Program-made: the position numbers and the translations under genes | The notes under the pieces: generated by a model | Seen by the model: the letters and a program-made list of their open reading frames with translations, nothing else | Databases searched by the model: none | What the model was told of the DNA's origin: nothing | DNA from: Nocardioides furvisabuli | GTDB taxonomy: Bacteria > Actinomycetota > Actinomycetes > Propionibacteriales > Nocardioidaceae | Length of the DNA stretch: 64,000 bases | Direction of reading: 5' to 3' | Assembly (NCBI RefSeq): GCF_021083185.1 | Contig: NZ_JAIGQB010000002.1 | Location: 310,001 to 374,000, forward strand | Part shown: one piece after another, positions 24,802-32,137 of the stretch | Numbering within the stretch: position 1 is the first letter of the stretch | How the letters are laid out: each line of letters begins with the position of its first letter

Positions 24802-26592
24802 ATGTCCCACCCCCGTCGCATCCGGAGTCCATGGCGAGTGATGGGAGCGGCGGTCCTCGCCGCGGCCCTCGTGCCCGCGGCGGCGTACGCCGCCGACGAC
24901 GACCCGCGCATCGGCCTCGCTCCGGGCTACTTCCCGTGGTCCGAGGCGAGCAGCAACATCGAGCTGCTCGACAACACCCCGCGCGTCGCGCCCTTCGACG
25001 GCGCCCCGGGCAACTTCGGCTTCGTGAACTCCGACCTCGCCTTCACCGGCGACCACGCGATCATGGGCAGCTTCAACGGCTTCCAGGTCTACGACGTCTC
25101 CGACCCGTCCGACCCGACGCTGAGCGGGTCCTACGTGTGCCCCGGCGGGCAGGGTGACGTGTCGGTCTACGGCGACCTGCTCTTCTTCTCGGTCGAGGAG
25201 ACCAGGGGCCGCATCGACTGCGGCACCCAGGGCGCCCCCGGCAGCGTCAACCCAGAGCGCTTCCGCGGCGTGCGCATCTTCGACATCTCCGACATCACCG
25301 CCCCGGTGCAGGTCGCCGCGGTCCAGACCTGCCGCGGCTCGCACACCCACACGCTGGTGAGCGACCCTGACGACGACGCCAACCTCTACGTCTACAACTC
25401 CGGCACCGCGGGCGTGCGCCCGGCCGCCGAGCTGGCCGGCTGCGAGTCGGCCAACACCAACACCACCGCCCCGGTGACCACCGGCAACCCGACCCCTTGG
25501 CGCATCGACGTCATCAAGGTCCCGCTCGCCTCGCCGCAGGACGCCGCGATCGTGAGCCAGCCCCGGATCTTCACCGACCCGGTGACCGGCGCCTACAACG
25601 GCCTCCTGAACACGCTGCCCGGCACCCGCCACCCCTCGGGCAGCAACTACTCGCCGCTGCCGAACACCAACACCTGCCATGACATCACCGCCTATCCCGC
25701 GCTTGGGCTCGCGGCCGGTGCGTGCCAGGGCAACGGCATCCTGCTCGACATCTCCGACCCGGTGAACCCGGTCCGTCTCGACGCGGTGGCCGACCCCAAC
25801 TTCTCCTACTGGCACTCCGCCACGCTCAACAACGACGGCACCAAGGTGATCTTCACCGACGAGTGGGGCGGCGGGACCAGCGCGCGCTGCCGCGAGACCG
25901 ACCGGCCCGAGTGGGGCGCGGACGCGATCTTCGACGTCGTGGACGGCAAGATGGAGTTCCGCAGCTACTACAAGCTGCCGGTGCCGCAGACCGTGCAGGA
26001 GAACTGCGTGGCCCACAACGCCTCGCTCGTGCCGGTGCCGGGTCGCGACATCCTCGTCCAGGCGTGGTACCAGGGCGGACTGTCGATGATCGACTTCTCC
26101 GACTCCGCCAACCCGGTCGAGATCGCGTCCTACGACCGTGGTCCGGTCAACACCCCGAGCGCGACCGGTGTGAACCTCGCTGGCTACTGGTCGACCTACT
26201 GGTACAACGGCAACGTCTTCGGCAGCGAGATCGCCCGCGGCTTCGACTCCTTCGGCCTGCTGCCGAGCGATGTGATGTCGGAGAACGAGATCGCCGCCGC
26301 CAGCGAGGTGCGGGTCGCGGAGTTCAACGCCCAGCACCAGACGCCGCTCACATGGGCGCCCAGCTTCAACGTGGCCGGCTCCTACTACGACCAGGCGGTC
26401 CGCTCGGGCGAGCTCGCCGGCGCGACGCTCGCCAAGGTGAGCAAGCACCTCGACAAGGCCGAGACGCTGGCCGACAAGGGCGAGAAGGCGTCGGCGAAGG
26501 ACCAGCTGGCCAACGCGATCAGGGTGCTCGGCACCTCGGGTGACCAGGGCGAGCTGCGCGAGGCGCTGGTCGCACTGCGCGCCAGCCTCTGA
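24802..26592 (+). CDS. Secreted LVIVD-repeat beta-propeller protein
   Basis: A 596-residue exported protein with a signal peptide (residues 1-30, cut after AYA). The body has repeated strands of the form F-x-VYDVSDPSDP, VRIFDISDITAPVQVA, ILLDISDPVNPVRL and MIDFSDSANPVEIA, the LVIVD repeats thought to form a beta-propeller. A charged helical region follows residue 550 (LAKVSKHLDKAETLADKGEKASAKDQL). Role unknown; an extracellular binding protein is likely. It is divergent from the DUF305 gene, a pairing also common in relatives. A strong terminator follows. Confidence 0.85.
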   Translation: MSHPRRIRSPWRVMGAAVLAAALVPAAAYAADDDPRIGLAPGYFPWSEASSNIELLDNTPRVAPFDGAPGNFGFVNSDLAFTGDHAIMGSFNGFQVYDVSDPSDPTLSGSYVCPGGQGDVSVYGDLLFFSVEETRGRIDCGTQGAPGSVNPERFRGVRIFDISDITAPVQVAAVQTCRGSHTHTLVSDPDDDANLYVYNSGTAGVRPAAELAGCESANTNTTAPVTTGNPTPWRIDVIKVPLASPQDAAIVSQPRIFTDPVTGAYNGLLNTLPGTRHPSGSNYSPLPNTNTCHDITAYPALGLAAGACQGNGILLDISDPVNPVRLDAVADPNFSYWHSATLNNDGTKVIFTDEWGGGTSARCRETDRPEWGADAIFDVVDGKMEFRSYYKLPVPQTVQENCVAHNASLVPVPGRDILVQAWYQGGLSMIDFSDSANPVEIASYDRGPVNTPSATGVNLAGYWSTYWYNGNVFGSEIARGFDSFGLLPSDVMSENEIAAASEVRVAEFNAQHQTPLTWAPSFNVAGSYYDQAVRSGELAGATLAKVSKHLDKAETLADKGEKASAKDQLANAIRVLGTSGDQGELREALVALRASL

Positions 26593-26605
26593 CCGGCCCC
26601 TGACG

Positions 26606-26641
26606 AGGAGCGGCGCCACTCCCCACGGTGGCGCCGCTCCT
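26606..26641. terminator. Bidirectional terminator between the LVIVD gene and cimA
   Basis: A perfect 14-bp stem (26606-26619 with 26628-26641) closes on an eight-base loop. It lies 13 bases after the LVIVD-protein stop and 23 bases past the cimA stop on the other strand. Confidence 0.8.
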
Positions 26642-26664
26642 GCCCGGGGACGGCCGCTCCGGGC

Positions 26665-28245
26665 TCAGCGGTGGTGGCGCCTCAGCCCGAACGTCAGCCC
26701 GTCGACGAGCGCGCCCCACGACGCCTCGATGACGTTGGCGCCGACGCCGACGGTCACCCACGACGACTCGCCGTCGGTGGTCTCGATGAGCACCCGCGTG
26801 ATCGCGTCCGTGCCGTGGCCCTGGTCGAGGATGCGCACCTTGTAGTCGATCAGCTCGAACTTGGCGACCTCGGGGAAGGCCTGCCCGATGGCCTCGCGCA
26901 GGGCGGCGTCGAGCGCGTTGACCGGGCCGTTGCCCTCCCCCGTGACGACGAACCTCACGCCCTCGGCGCGCAGCTTCACCGTTGCCTCGGAGATGGCCTC
27001 GCCGTCGGTGCGGGTCTCGGTGATCACGCGCCACGACTCGACGTCGAAGTACGACGGACGCGTCCCCTCGACCTCCTCGGCGAGCAGCAGCTCGAAGGAC
27101 GCGTCGGCGGCCTCGAAGGTGTGGCCGTGCTGCTCCATCTCCTTGACGCGTGCGGTGACGCGGGTGACGAGCTCGCGGTCGTCGGAGAGGTCGTAGCCGA
27201 GCTCGCGGCCCTTCAGCTCGATCGATGCGCGACCGGCCATGTCGGAGACGAGCAGGCGCATGTCGTTGCCGACGCCGACGGGGTCCATGTGCTGGTAGAG
27301 GTTCGGGTCGACCTTGATCGCGCTGGCGTGCAGCCCCGCCTTGTGCGCGAAGGCCGACGTGCCGACGTACGGCTGGCGCGAGGCGGGCGGGACGTTGGTG
27401 ACCTCGGCGACGGCGTGGGCGATGCGGGTCGCCTCGCGCAGCAGCCCGGGGGGCAGGACGCTGCGGTCCAGCTTGAGCTCGAGGTTGGCCACGACGGTGA
27501 CGAGGTCGGCGTTGCCGGTGCGCTCGCCGTAGCCGTTGATGCAGCCCTGCACGTGCGTGGCACCGGCCGCGACCGCGGCCAGCGAGTTGGCGACCGCGCA
27601 CCCGCTGTCGTTGTGGGCGTGGATGCCCACCCGCGCACCGGTCGACTCGATGACGTCGAGCACCACGTCGGAGACCCAGTCGGGCAGCATCCCGCCGTTG
27701 GTGTCGCAGAGCGCGACCACCTCGGCGCCGGCCTCGGCGGCGGTGCGCAGCACCTCGAGGGCGTACGCCCGGTTGCCGCGGTAGCCGTCGAAGAAGTGCT
27801 CGGCGTCGAGGAAGACCGTCTGCCCCTCCTCGCGCAGGTGGGTCACGGTGTCGCGCACCATCGCGAGGTTCTCCTCGAGCGTGGTGCGCAGCGCGAGCTC
27901 GACGTGGCGGTCGTGCGACTTGGCGACCAGGGTGACGACGCCCGCGCCGCTGTCGCGGAGGGCCGCGACCAGCGGGTCGTCGGCAGCGCGTACGCCGGCA
28001 CGGCGGGTCGCGCCGAAGGCGGCGAGCCGCGCGTGGCGCAGGTCCAGCTCGGCAGCAGCGCGGCGGAAGAACTCGGTGTCCTTGGGGTTGGCGCCCGGCC
28101 AGCCGCCCTCGATGTAGCCCACGCCGAGGTCGTCGAGCTGGCGAGCGATGCCCAGCTTGTCGGCGACCGAGAGGTTGAGGCCCTCCTGCTGGGCGCCGTC
28201 GCGCAGGGTGGTGTCGTAGACGTGGAACGCGCCGTGGAGGTCCAT
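26665..28245 (-). CDS. cimA: (R)-citramalate synthase
   Basis: Condenses pyruvate and acetyl-CoA to citramalate, giving 2-oxobutyrate for isoleucine without threonine deaminase. The 526-residue protein has the DRE-TIM barrel start VYDTTLRDGAQQEGLNLS near residue 9, the metal histidines in GIHAHNDSGCAVANS near 207, NGYGERTGNADL, and a C-terminal allosteric LeuA-dimer domain. The Glu-Gly-Gly-Trp-Pro-Gly segment and overall length match CimA (TIGR00977 type) rather than 2-isopropylmalate synthase. A terminator and short leader peptide lie between its promoter region and the ATG. Confidence 0.92.
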   Translation of the reverse strand: MDLHGAFHVYDTTLRDGAQQEGLNLSVADKLGIARQLDDLGVGYIEGGWPGANPKDTEFFRRAAAELDLRHARLAAFGATRRAGVRAADDPLVAALRDSGAGVVTLVAKSHDRHVELALRTTLEENLAMVRDTVTHLREEGQTVFLDAEHFFDGYRGNRAYALEVLRTAAEAGAEVVALCDTNGGMLPDWVSDVVLDVIESTGARVGIHAHNDSGCAVANSLAAVAAGATHVQGCINGYGERTGNADLVTVVANLELKLDRSVLPPGLLREATRIAHAVAEVTNVPPASRQPYVGTSAFAHKAGLHASAIKVDPNLYQHMDPVGVGNDMRLLVSDMAGRASIELKGRELGYDLSDDRELVTRVTARVKEMEQHGHTFEAADASFELLLAEEVEGTRPSYFDVESWRVITETRTDGEAISEATVKLRAEGVRFVVTGEGNGPVNALDAALREAIGQAFPEVAKFELIDYKVRILDQGHGTDAITRVLIETTDGESSWVTVGVGANVIEASWGALVDGLTFGLRRHHR

Positions 28246-28280
28246 CGGTCTTCTCTCGGTCGGGCTGTTGCGTGCTCGGG

Positions 28281-28312
28281 AAACAAAAAGACCTCCTGGG
28301 GTGCAGGAGGTC
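28281..28312 (-). terminator. Leader terminator (candidate attenuator) of cimA
   Basis: On the minus strand a perfect 8-bp stem (28312-28305 with 28297-28290) with a seven-base loop is followed by five U residues (28289-28285). It lies 36 bases upstream of the cimA ATG, before rather than after a gene, as expected of an attenuator. A second 9-bp hairpin (28314-28322 with 28329-28337) sits just upstream. Confidence 0.75.
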
Positions 28313-28336
28313 GGCGCGACGGGGTGTGCCGTCGCG

Positions 28337-28366
28337 CTAGGGAATGATGGTCGTGCTGGTGCTCAC
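28337..28366 (-). CDS. Candidate cimA leader peptide (MSTSTTIIP)
   Basis: GTG followed by Ser-Thr-Ser-Thr-Thr-Ile-Ile-Pro and TAG. Consecutive Thr-Thr-Ile-Ile codons fit control by isoleucine, the product that CimA feeds. The stop codon abuts the first hairpin of the leader, and the terminator follows 25 bases later. No clear ribosome-binding site precedes the GTG, which is the main weakness. Confidence 0.5.
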   Translation of the reverse strand: MSTSTTIIP

Positions 28367-28456
28367 CAGGGAATCGTGCCACCCGGGCGCCCCTGATGAG
28401 ACGCGCGTCTCGCGATGCGGTCCCGACGGCTGGGCCGGGACCGCACCGCGGAGATC

Positions 28457-29482
28457 TCAGCCGAGGGCGCGGAACTCTGTCCAGGCCATCTGCATGCGCG
28501 CCGCCTGGCCGGGGGTGAACTCGGTCATGCAGGAGTCCTGGGTGTAGTCCATGAAGTTGGTGATCGGGTCGGGCCCGCCGCCCTCGCAGGTGTCGCGGCC
28601 CTCCGGGCACCCGAACGCCGGGGACGCCTCCGGTGCGGTGTCGTCGACGAAGTCACCGTCGCCCTCGCACCCACCCTGGAACGTGTGGAACAGCTCGAGC
28701 CAGTGGCCGACCTCGTGCGTGGCGGTGTCGCCCTCGCCGTAGATGGTGTAGGCCGAGCTGTCGCCCGTGTCGCCGGGCACGGTCGGCAGGCTGCGGAAGT
28801 CGACCACGACACCGTCGCGGTACCGCGGCAGCGGGTTGCCCCCGGTGTGCTCGGCGTCGAAGTCGGACGGGAAGTAGGCCCAGCCCAGGAGCGACTGGCC
28901 GAGAGAGGCGGAGTAGATGTTGAGCGTCTCCGACGTGCTGTCGCCGTAGAGCGCCTTCTTCATCGCCACCTCCTTGCCACCGCCGCGGAAGTAGCGCGGC
29001 TCCGCACCGTTGGACGAGATCAGGTTGAACCACTGCGGCTCGAAGGTCCGCGTGATCCGCTCCAGCTCGAAGTCGAACCCGTGGGGTGTGTACGCCTCGT
29101 CGAGAACACGGATCTGCTCGGCGATGCGGGCCGCCGACAGGTTGCCGCCCTGCTGCCCGCGGTCCTTGGCGATGACGTGGAAGCGGACCGGGACCGTGAC
29201 CGTCTCGAAGTCCGCCGCTGCCGCAGCGGGATCGCCGCCGGCGTCGGCGGACGCGCTCGCCGCCCTCGACGCCTTGGCGAGCGGGTCCTTGCGGACCGTG
29301 TGCAGGTCGTCGCGCGGGATGGCCCCGGCCGGGGCCGCGGCGAGTCCTGCGTAGTCGATGCAGTCGGTGCCCTTGTCCTTCGCGGGCGCCGCCGCCACGG
29401 GGGTCGCGAGTGCGACGCCCACGGTCAGTGCGGTGATCGTCACGCCGAGACGACGGGCGTGGAGGGTGGTGCTGCGGAACAT
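28457..29482 (-). CDS. Secreted M43 (pappalysin-type) zinc metalloprotease
   Basis: A 341-residue secreted protease. A signal peptide covers residues 1-32 (LGVTITALTVGVALATPVAAA), followed by a propeptide-like stretch. The zinc site THEVGHWLELFHTF is near residue 235, giving the metzincin HExxHxxxxxH ligands, but with Glu where most metzincins have Gly. The Met-turn NFMDYTQDSCM is near 315, and paired cysteines lie between them. It probably degrades extracellular peptides. It is monocistronic; the leader of cimA lies beyond its 3' end. Confidence 0.87.
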   Translation of the reverse strand: MFRSTTLHARRLGVTITALTVGVALATPVAAAPAKDKGTDCIDYAGLAAAPAGAIPRDDLHTVRKDPLAKASRAASASADAGGDPAAAAADFETVTVPVRFHVIAKDRGQQGGNLSAARIAEQIRVLDEAYTPHGFDFELERITRTFEPQWFNLISSNGAEPRYFRGGGKEVAMKKALYGDSTSETLNIYSASLGQSLLGWAYFPSDFDAEHTGGNPLPRYRDGVVVDFRSLPTVPGDTGDSSAYTIYGEGDTATHEVGHWLELFHTFQGGCEGDGDFVDDTAPEASPAFGCPEGRDTCEGGGPDPITNFMDYTQDSCMTEFTPGQAARMQMAWTEFRALG

Positions 29483-29561
29483 CGGGACCCCTTCCAAGGC
29501 AGTAGGGGGGAACCTAACCCCGCGACGGGGTCCGGCAGAAGACCCTGCGGGAGACCTCCGG

Positions 29562-29930
29562 TCAGGCTGCGGGACCCGGGTCGGGCACAGCGGTGCGCAG
29601 GGCCGCCTGGACCTCGGCGTGCCGCACCAGGAAGGCCCGCTCGTCGAGCTTCTTGCGGCGCAGCCAGCCGGTGACCTCGTCGTTGCACTTGCTGGCGTTG
29701 CAGGACCGACACGCCGGCACGACGTTGGTGAGCGTGTAGCGCCCACCGCGCGAGATCGGGAGCACGCAGTCGCGCTGGAGCGGCCCGTCGGCGCTGCCGC
29801 AGTAGGCGCAGCCGCCCCACGCCTCCTGGAGCGCCTCCCACTGCTCGGCGCCCAGGTCGTGGACCACCCTGTCCATGCGCCGCTTGCGACGCCGGGCCGA
29901 TCGCACCTGCCGGCTGTTGCGCGCCGCCAC
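29562..29930 (-). CDS. HNH endonuclease-like protein
   Basis: A 122-residue basic protein. It has two zinc-binding cysteine pairs, CAYC near residue 44 and CRSCN near 75, and between them the histidine-less HNH core CVLPISRGGRYTLTNVVPAC, where serine takes the place of the usual first His. An arginine-rich N-terminus (SARRRKRR) could bind nucleic acid. The GTG start lies four bases after the kinase stop, so it is co-transcribed. Whether it is an active nuclease is uncertain. Confidence 0.72.
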   Translation of the reverse strand: MAARNSRQVRSARRRKRRMDRVVHDLGAEQWEALQEAWGGCAYCGSADGPLQRDCVLPISRGGRYTLTNVVPACRSCNASKCNDEVTGWLRRKKLDERAFLVRHAEVQAALRTAVPDPGPAA

Positions 29931-29934
29931 CGGC

Positions 29935-31650
29935 TCAGAGCCAGCCGGGGAGGCGTACGTCGCTGAGCGGGGCCGCGTCGTCCGGCGCCCACGACGTCCC
30001 CTGCGCCGAGGCAGCGGCACCGAGGCCGGAGGCGCCGGCGGCGACGAGGAGGGTGACCAGCAGCCACGGGACGCCCCGGCGGGCGAGCGGGTCGACGACC
30101 CGGTGGACGGGTGAGCGCAGCCGCTCCGAGCCCGGACCCCACCACAGGCCGACGGCGAAGAAGACGCCGATGGTGCCCAGCGAGGTCAGCATCGAGAGGG
30201 ACGCGGCGAAGCAGAGCAGGGCGATCGCGGCCGCGATGCCCAGGCTCCACAGGAAGAGCAGGAGGGTGCCGCCGACGCCGGCCACCACGTGCCACGGCGC
30301 GGCGAGCAGCAGCTGGATCCCGTCGTACCACTTGATCCCGCGGCGGCTGCGACGGTGGCCGACCGAGCTGGCCGCCATCGAGCCGCTGCGCAGCAGCCAG
30401 ACGCCGGCGAAGAGGACGGCGAGCGCGAGGTAGGGGGCGACGGTGATGCCGCCGGCGACGACCCCGCCGAGGGCCAGCAGGGTGCCGGAGCGGCGCAGCC
30501 GCTCGCCGGCCGGCGCGCGCTCGCGCACCGGCGGGCCGTAGTCGGTGACGTACTCGGTGGTGCCGTCGGGCAGCACGCGCGTCTGGCGGTGCGGGACCGT
30601 CCCGTCGTCACCCCAGCCGTGGGCCGGAAGGTCGTGGTGGGTGTCGTCGTCCTGCTCGTCCCACTCCTCCGACCAGTGCACCGGCTCGGACGCGGGTGCC
30701 TCTGGCTGTCGGGACGCGACGCCCGTGCCGACGAGGGTCGGGGCGGCGGCGTCCTCGTGGGCCAGCACGGCGTAGGGCAGCGTGACGGGGCTGGCGGCGA
30801 GGCGCTCGCGTGGCCGGTCGTCCTCGCCGAGGGCCTCGGGGTCGGCCAGGTCCTCGAGCCAGTCGCGGACCTCCTCCAGCGACGGGCGGTCCCGCGCGAC
30901 CGGGGCCAGCGCCTCCTCGACCAGCGGCAGCACCTGCGGGTCGAGGCCGGACAGGTCGTGCTCGCCGCGGCGCACGCGGTCCATGATCGCCACCGACGGC
31001 CCGCGGCCGAACGGCGCGCGGCCGGTGCCGGCGTAGGCCACCGTTGCGGCCCAGGCGTGCACGTCGGAGGCGGCAGAGGCGTCGTCGCCGTAGAGGATCT
31101 CCGGAGCGAGGTAGCCCGGCGTGCCGAGCAGCCAGCCGTTCATGGTGATGCGGGAGTCCTCGGCGACGCGGGCCAGCCCGAAGTCGATGAGGATCGGGGT
31201 GCGCCCCTCCATGATCACGTTGGACGGCTTGATGTCGCGGTGCAGGACGCCGACGGCGTGGACCGCCTCGACCGCCTCGGCCAAGCAGTCGGCGAACCAC
31301 AGGAGGTCGTCGCCGGAGAGCGCGCCCTCGTCCTGGACGTGGTCGTGCAGGGAGAGGCCGGGAACGTAGCGGGTGGCGACGTAGGGGATCTCGCCCCACG
31401 GGTCGGCGTCGACGATCTCGGCGATGCGGCGGCTGCGGACCCGGGTCAGCGAGCTGACCTCGCGGGCCAGCCGCCGGCGGGCCTCGTCGTCACCGACGAC
31501 GTGCGGGCGCAGCACCTTGATCGCGACCGGGCGCTCCCCCGGCTTCTGCCCGAGGTGCACCACGCCCATGCCGCCCTCGCCGAGGCGGGCACGCAGCGCG
31601 TAGCCGCCCACGGTCAGACCCGGCGGCGGCGCCTTCGGGGACGTCGTCAC
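29935..31650 (-). CDS. Membrane-anchored serine/threonine protein kinase
   Basis: A 571-residue protein. Residues 10-265 form a Hanks-type kinase: glycine loop RLGEGGMGVVH, catalytic lysine in VAIKVLRP, HRDIKPSNVIM, metal-binding DFGLAR and GTPGYLAPE. An acidic linker (HWSEEWDEQDDDTHHD) follows, then four or more hydrophobic helices. No PASTA domain is present. It probably senses a membrane or cytosolic cue; its targets are unknown. The GTG giving MTTSPKAPPP is preferred; another GTG lies two codons upstream. The HNH gene follows. Confidence 0.9.
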   Translation of the reverse strand: MTTSPKAPPPGLTVGGYALRARLGEGGMGVVHLGQKPGERPVAIKVLRPHVVGDDEARRRLAREVSSLTRVRSRRIAEIVDADPWGEIPYVATRYVPGLSLHDHVQDEGALSGDDLLWFADCLAEAVEAVHAVGVLHRDIKPSNVIMEGRTPILIDFGLARVAEDSRITMNGWLLGTPGYLAPEILYGDDASAASDVHAWAATVAYAGTGRAPFGRGPSVAIMDRVRRGEHDLSGLDPQVLPLVEEALAPVARDRPSLEEVRDWLEDLADPEALGEDDRPRERLAASPVTLPYAVLAHEDAAAPTLVGTGVASRQPEAPASEPVHWSEEWDEQDDDTHHDLPAHGWGDDGTVPHRQTRVLPDGTTEYVTDYGPPVRERAPAGERLRRSGTLLALGGVVAGGITVAPYLALAVLFAGVWLLRSGSMAASSVGHRRSRRGIKWYDGIQLLLAAPWHVVAGVGGTLLLFLWSLGIAAAIALLCFAASLSMLTSLGTIGVFFAVGLWWGPGSERLRSPVHRVVDPLARRGVPWLLVTLLVAAGASGLGAAASAQGTSWAPDDAAPLSDVRLPGWL

Positions 31651-31754
31651 GCACACGAGGATACGGCCGGAGGACCCCGATGCCCCCCATCCGGCACGCC
31701 GCTGGGCCGACCACTGTCGGGACCGCTGTCGGAGGTGCGCGCGAGGATGGGGTG

Positions 31755-32096
31755 GTGGACGACGTACGACGACGCCTGGGCGAGGAGCGCAGCACGACCC
31801 TCGCGCGGCTGGCGAGCCTGACCGCCGACCACGACGCCGTGGTCGCGGCGTCGCTGGACACCAATGCCGACGACGAGCACGACCCCGAGGGCGCCACCAT
31901 CGCCTTCGAGCGTTCGCAGATCGGATCCCTCGTCCGACAGGTGCGCCGCCACCTCACCGAGGTCGACGCCGCGCTCGCGCGGGTCGACGCGGGGACCTAC
32001 GGCGGGTGCGAGCGCTGCGGCGTGCCGATCGGCGCGCCCCGGCTCGAGGCGCTCCCGGCCGCGCGGCTCTGCATCCGGTGCGCGGCGGCCGGGTGA
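31755..32096 (+). CDS. TraR/DksA-type zinc-finger protein
   Basis: A 113-residue protein of the DksA/TraR family. An N-terminal coiled-coil (LGEERSTTLARLASLTADHDAVV) leads to DDEHDPEGATIAFERSQ, conserved in actinobacterial members, and a C-terminal zinc finger with CERCG and CIRC pairs. DksA proteins act in the secondary channel of RNA polymerase; the actinobacterial short forms are less studied. The GTG at 31755 has GAGGA seven bases upstream; an ATG 75 bases upstream would add unconserved residues. Confidence 0.87.
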   Translation: MDDVRRRLGEERSTTLARLASLTADHDAVVAASLDTNADDEHDPEGATIAFERSQIGSLVRQVRRHLTEVDAALARVDAGTYGGCERCGVPIGAPRLEALPAARLCIRCAAAG

Positions 32097-32137
32097 GCCG
32101 CCCCGCACCCGGCAGGTCGGCCCGGTAGCGTCCGCTG

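Noticed and set aside
26665-28245. Assignment as 2-isopropylmalate synthase LeuA
   Set aside because: Length, the N-terminal YDTTLRDGAQQEG pattern and the EGGWPG segment match citramalate synthase; leuA of actinobacteria has a different N-terminus.
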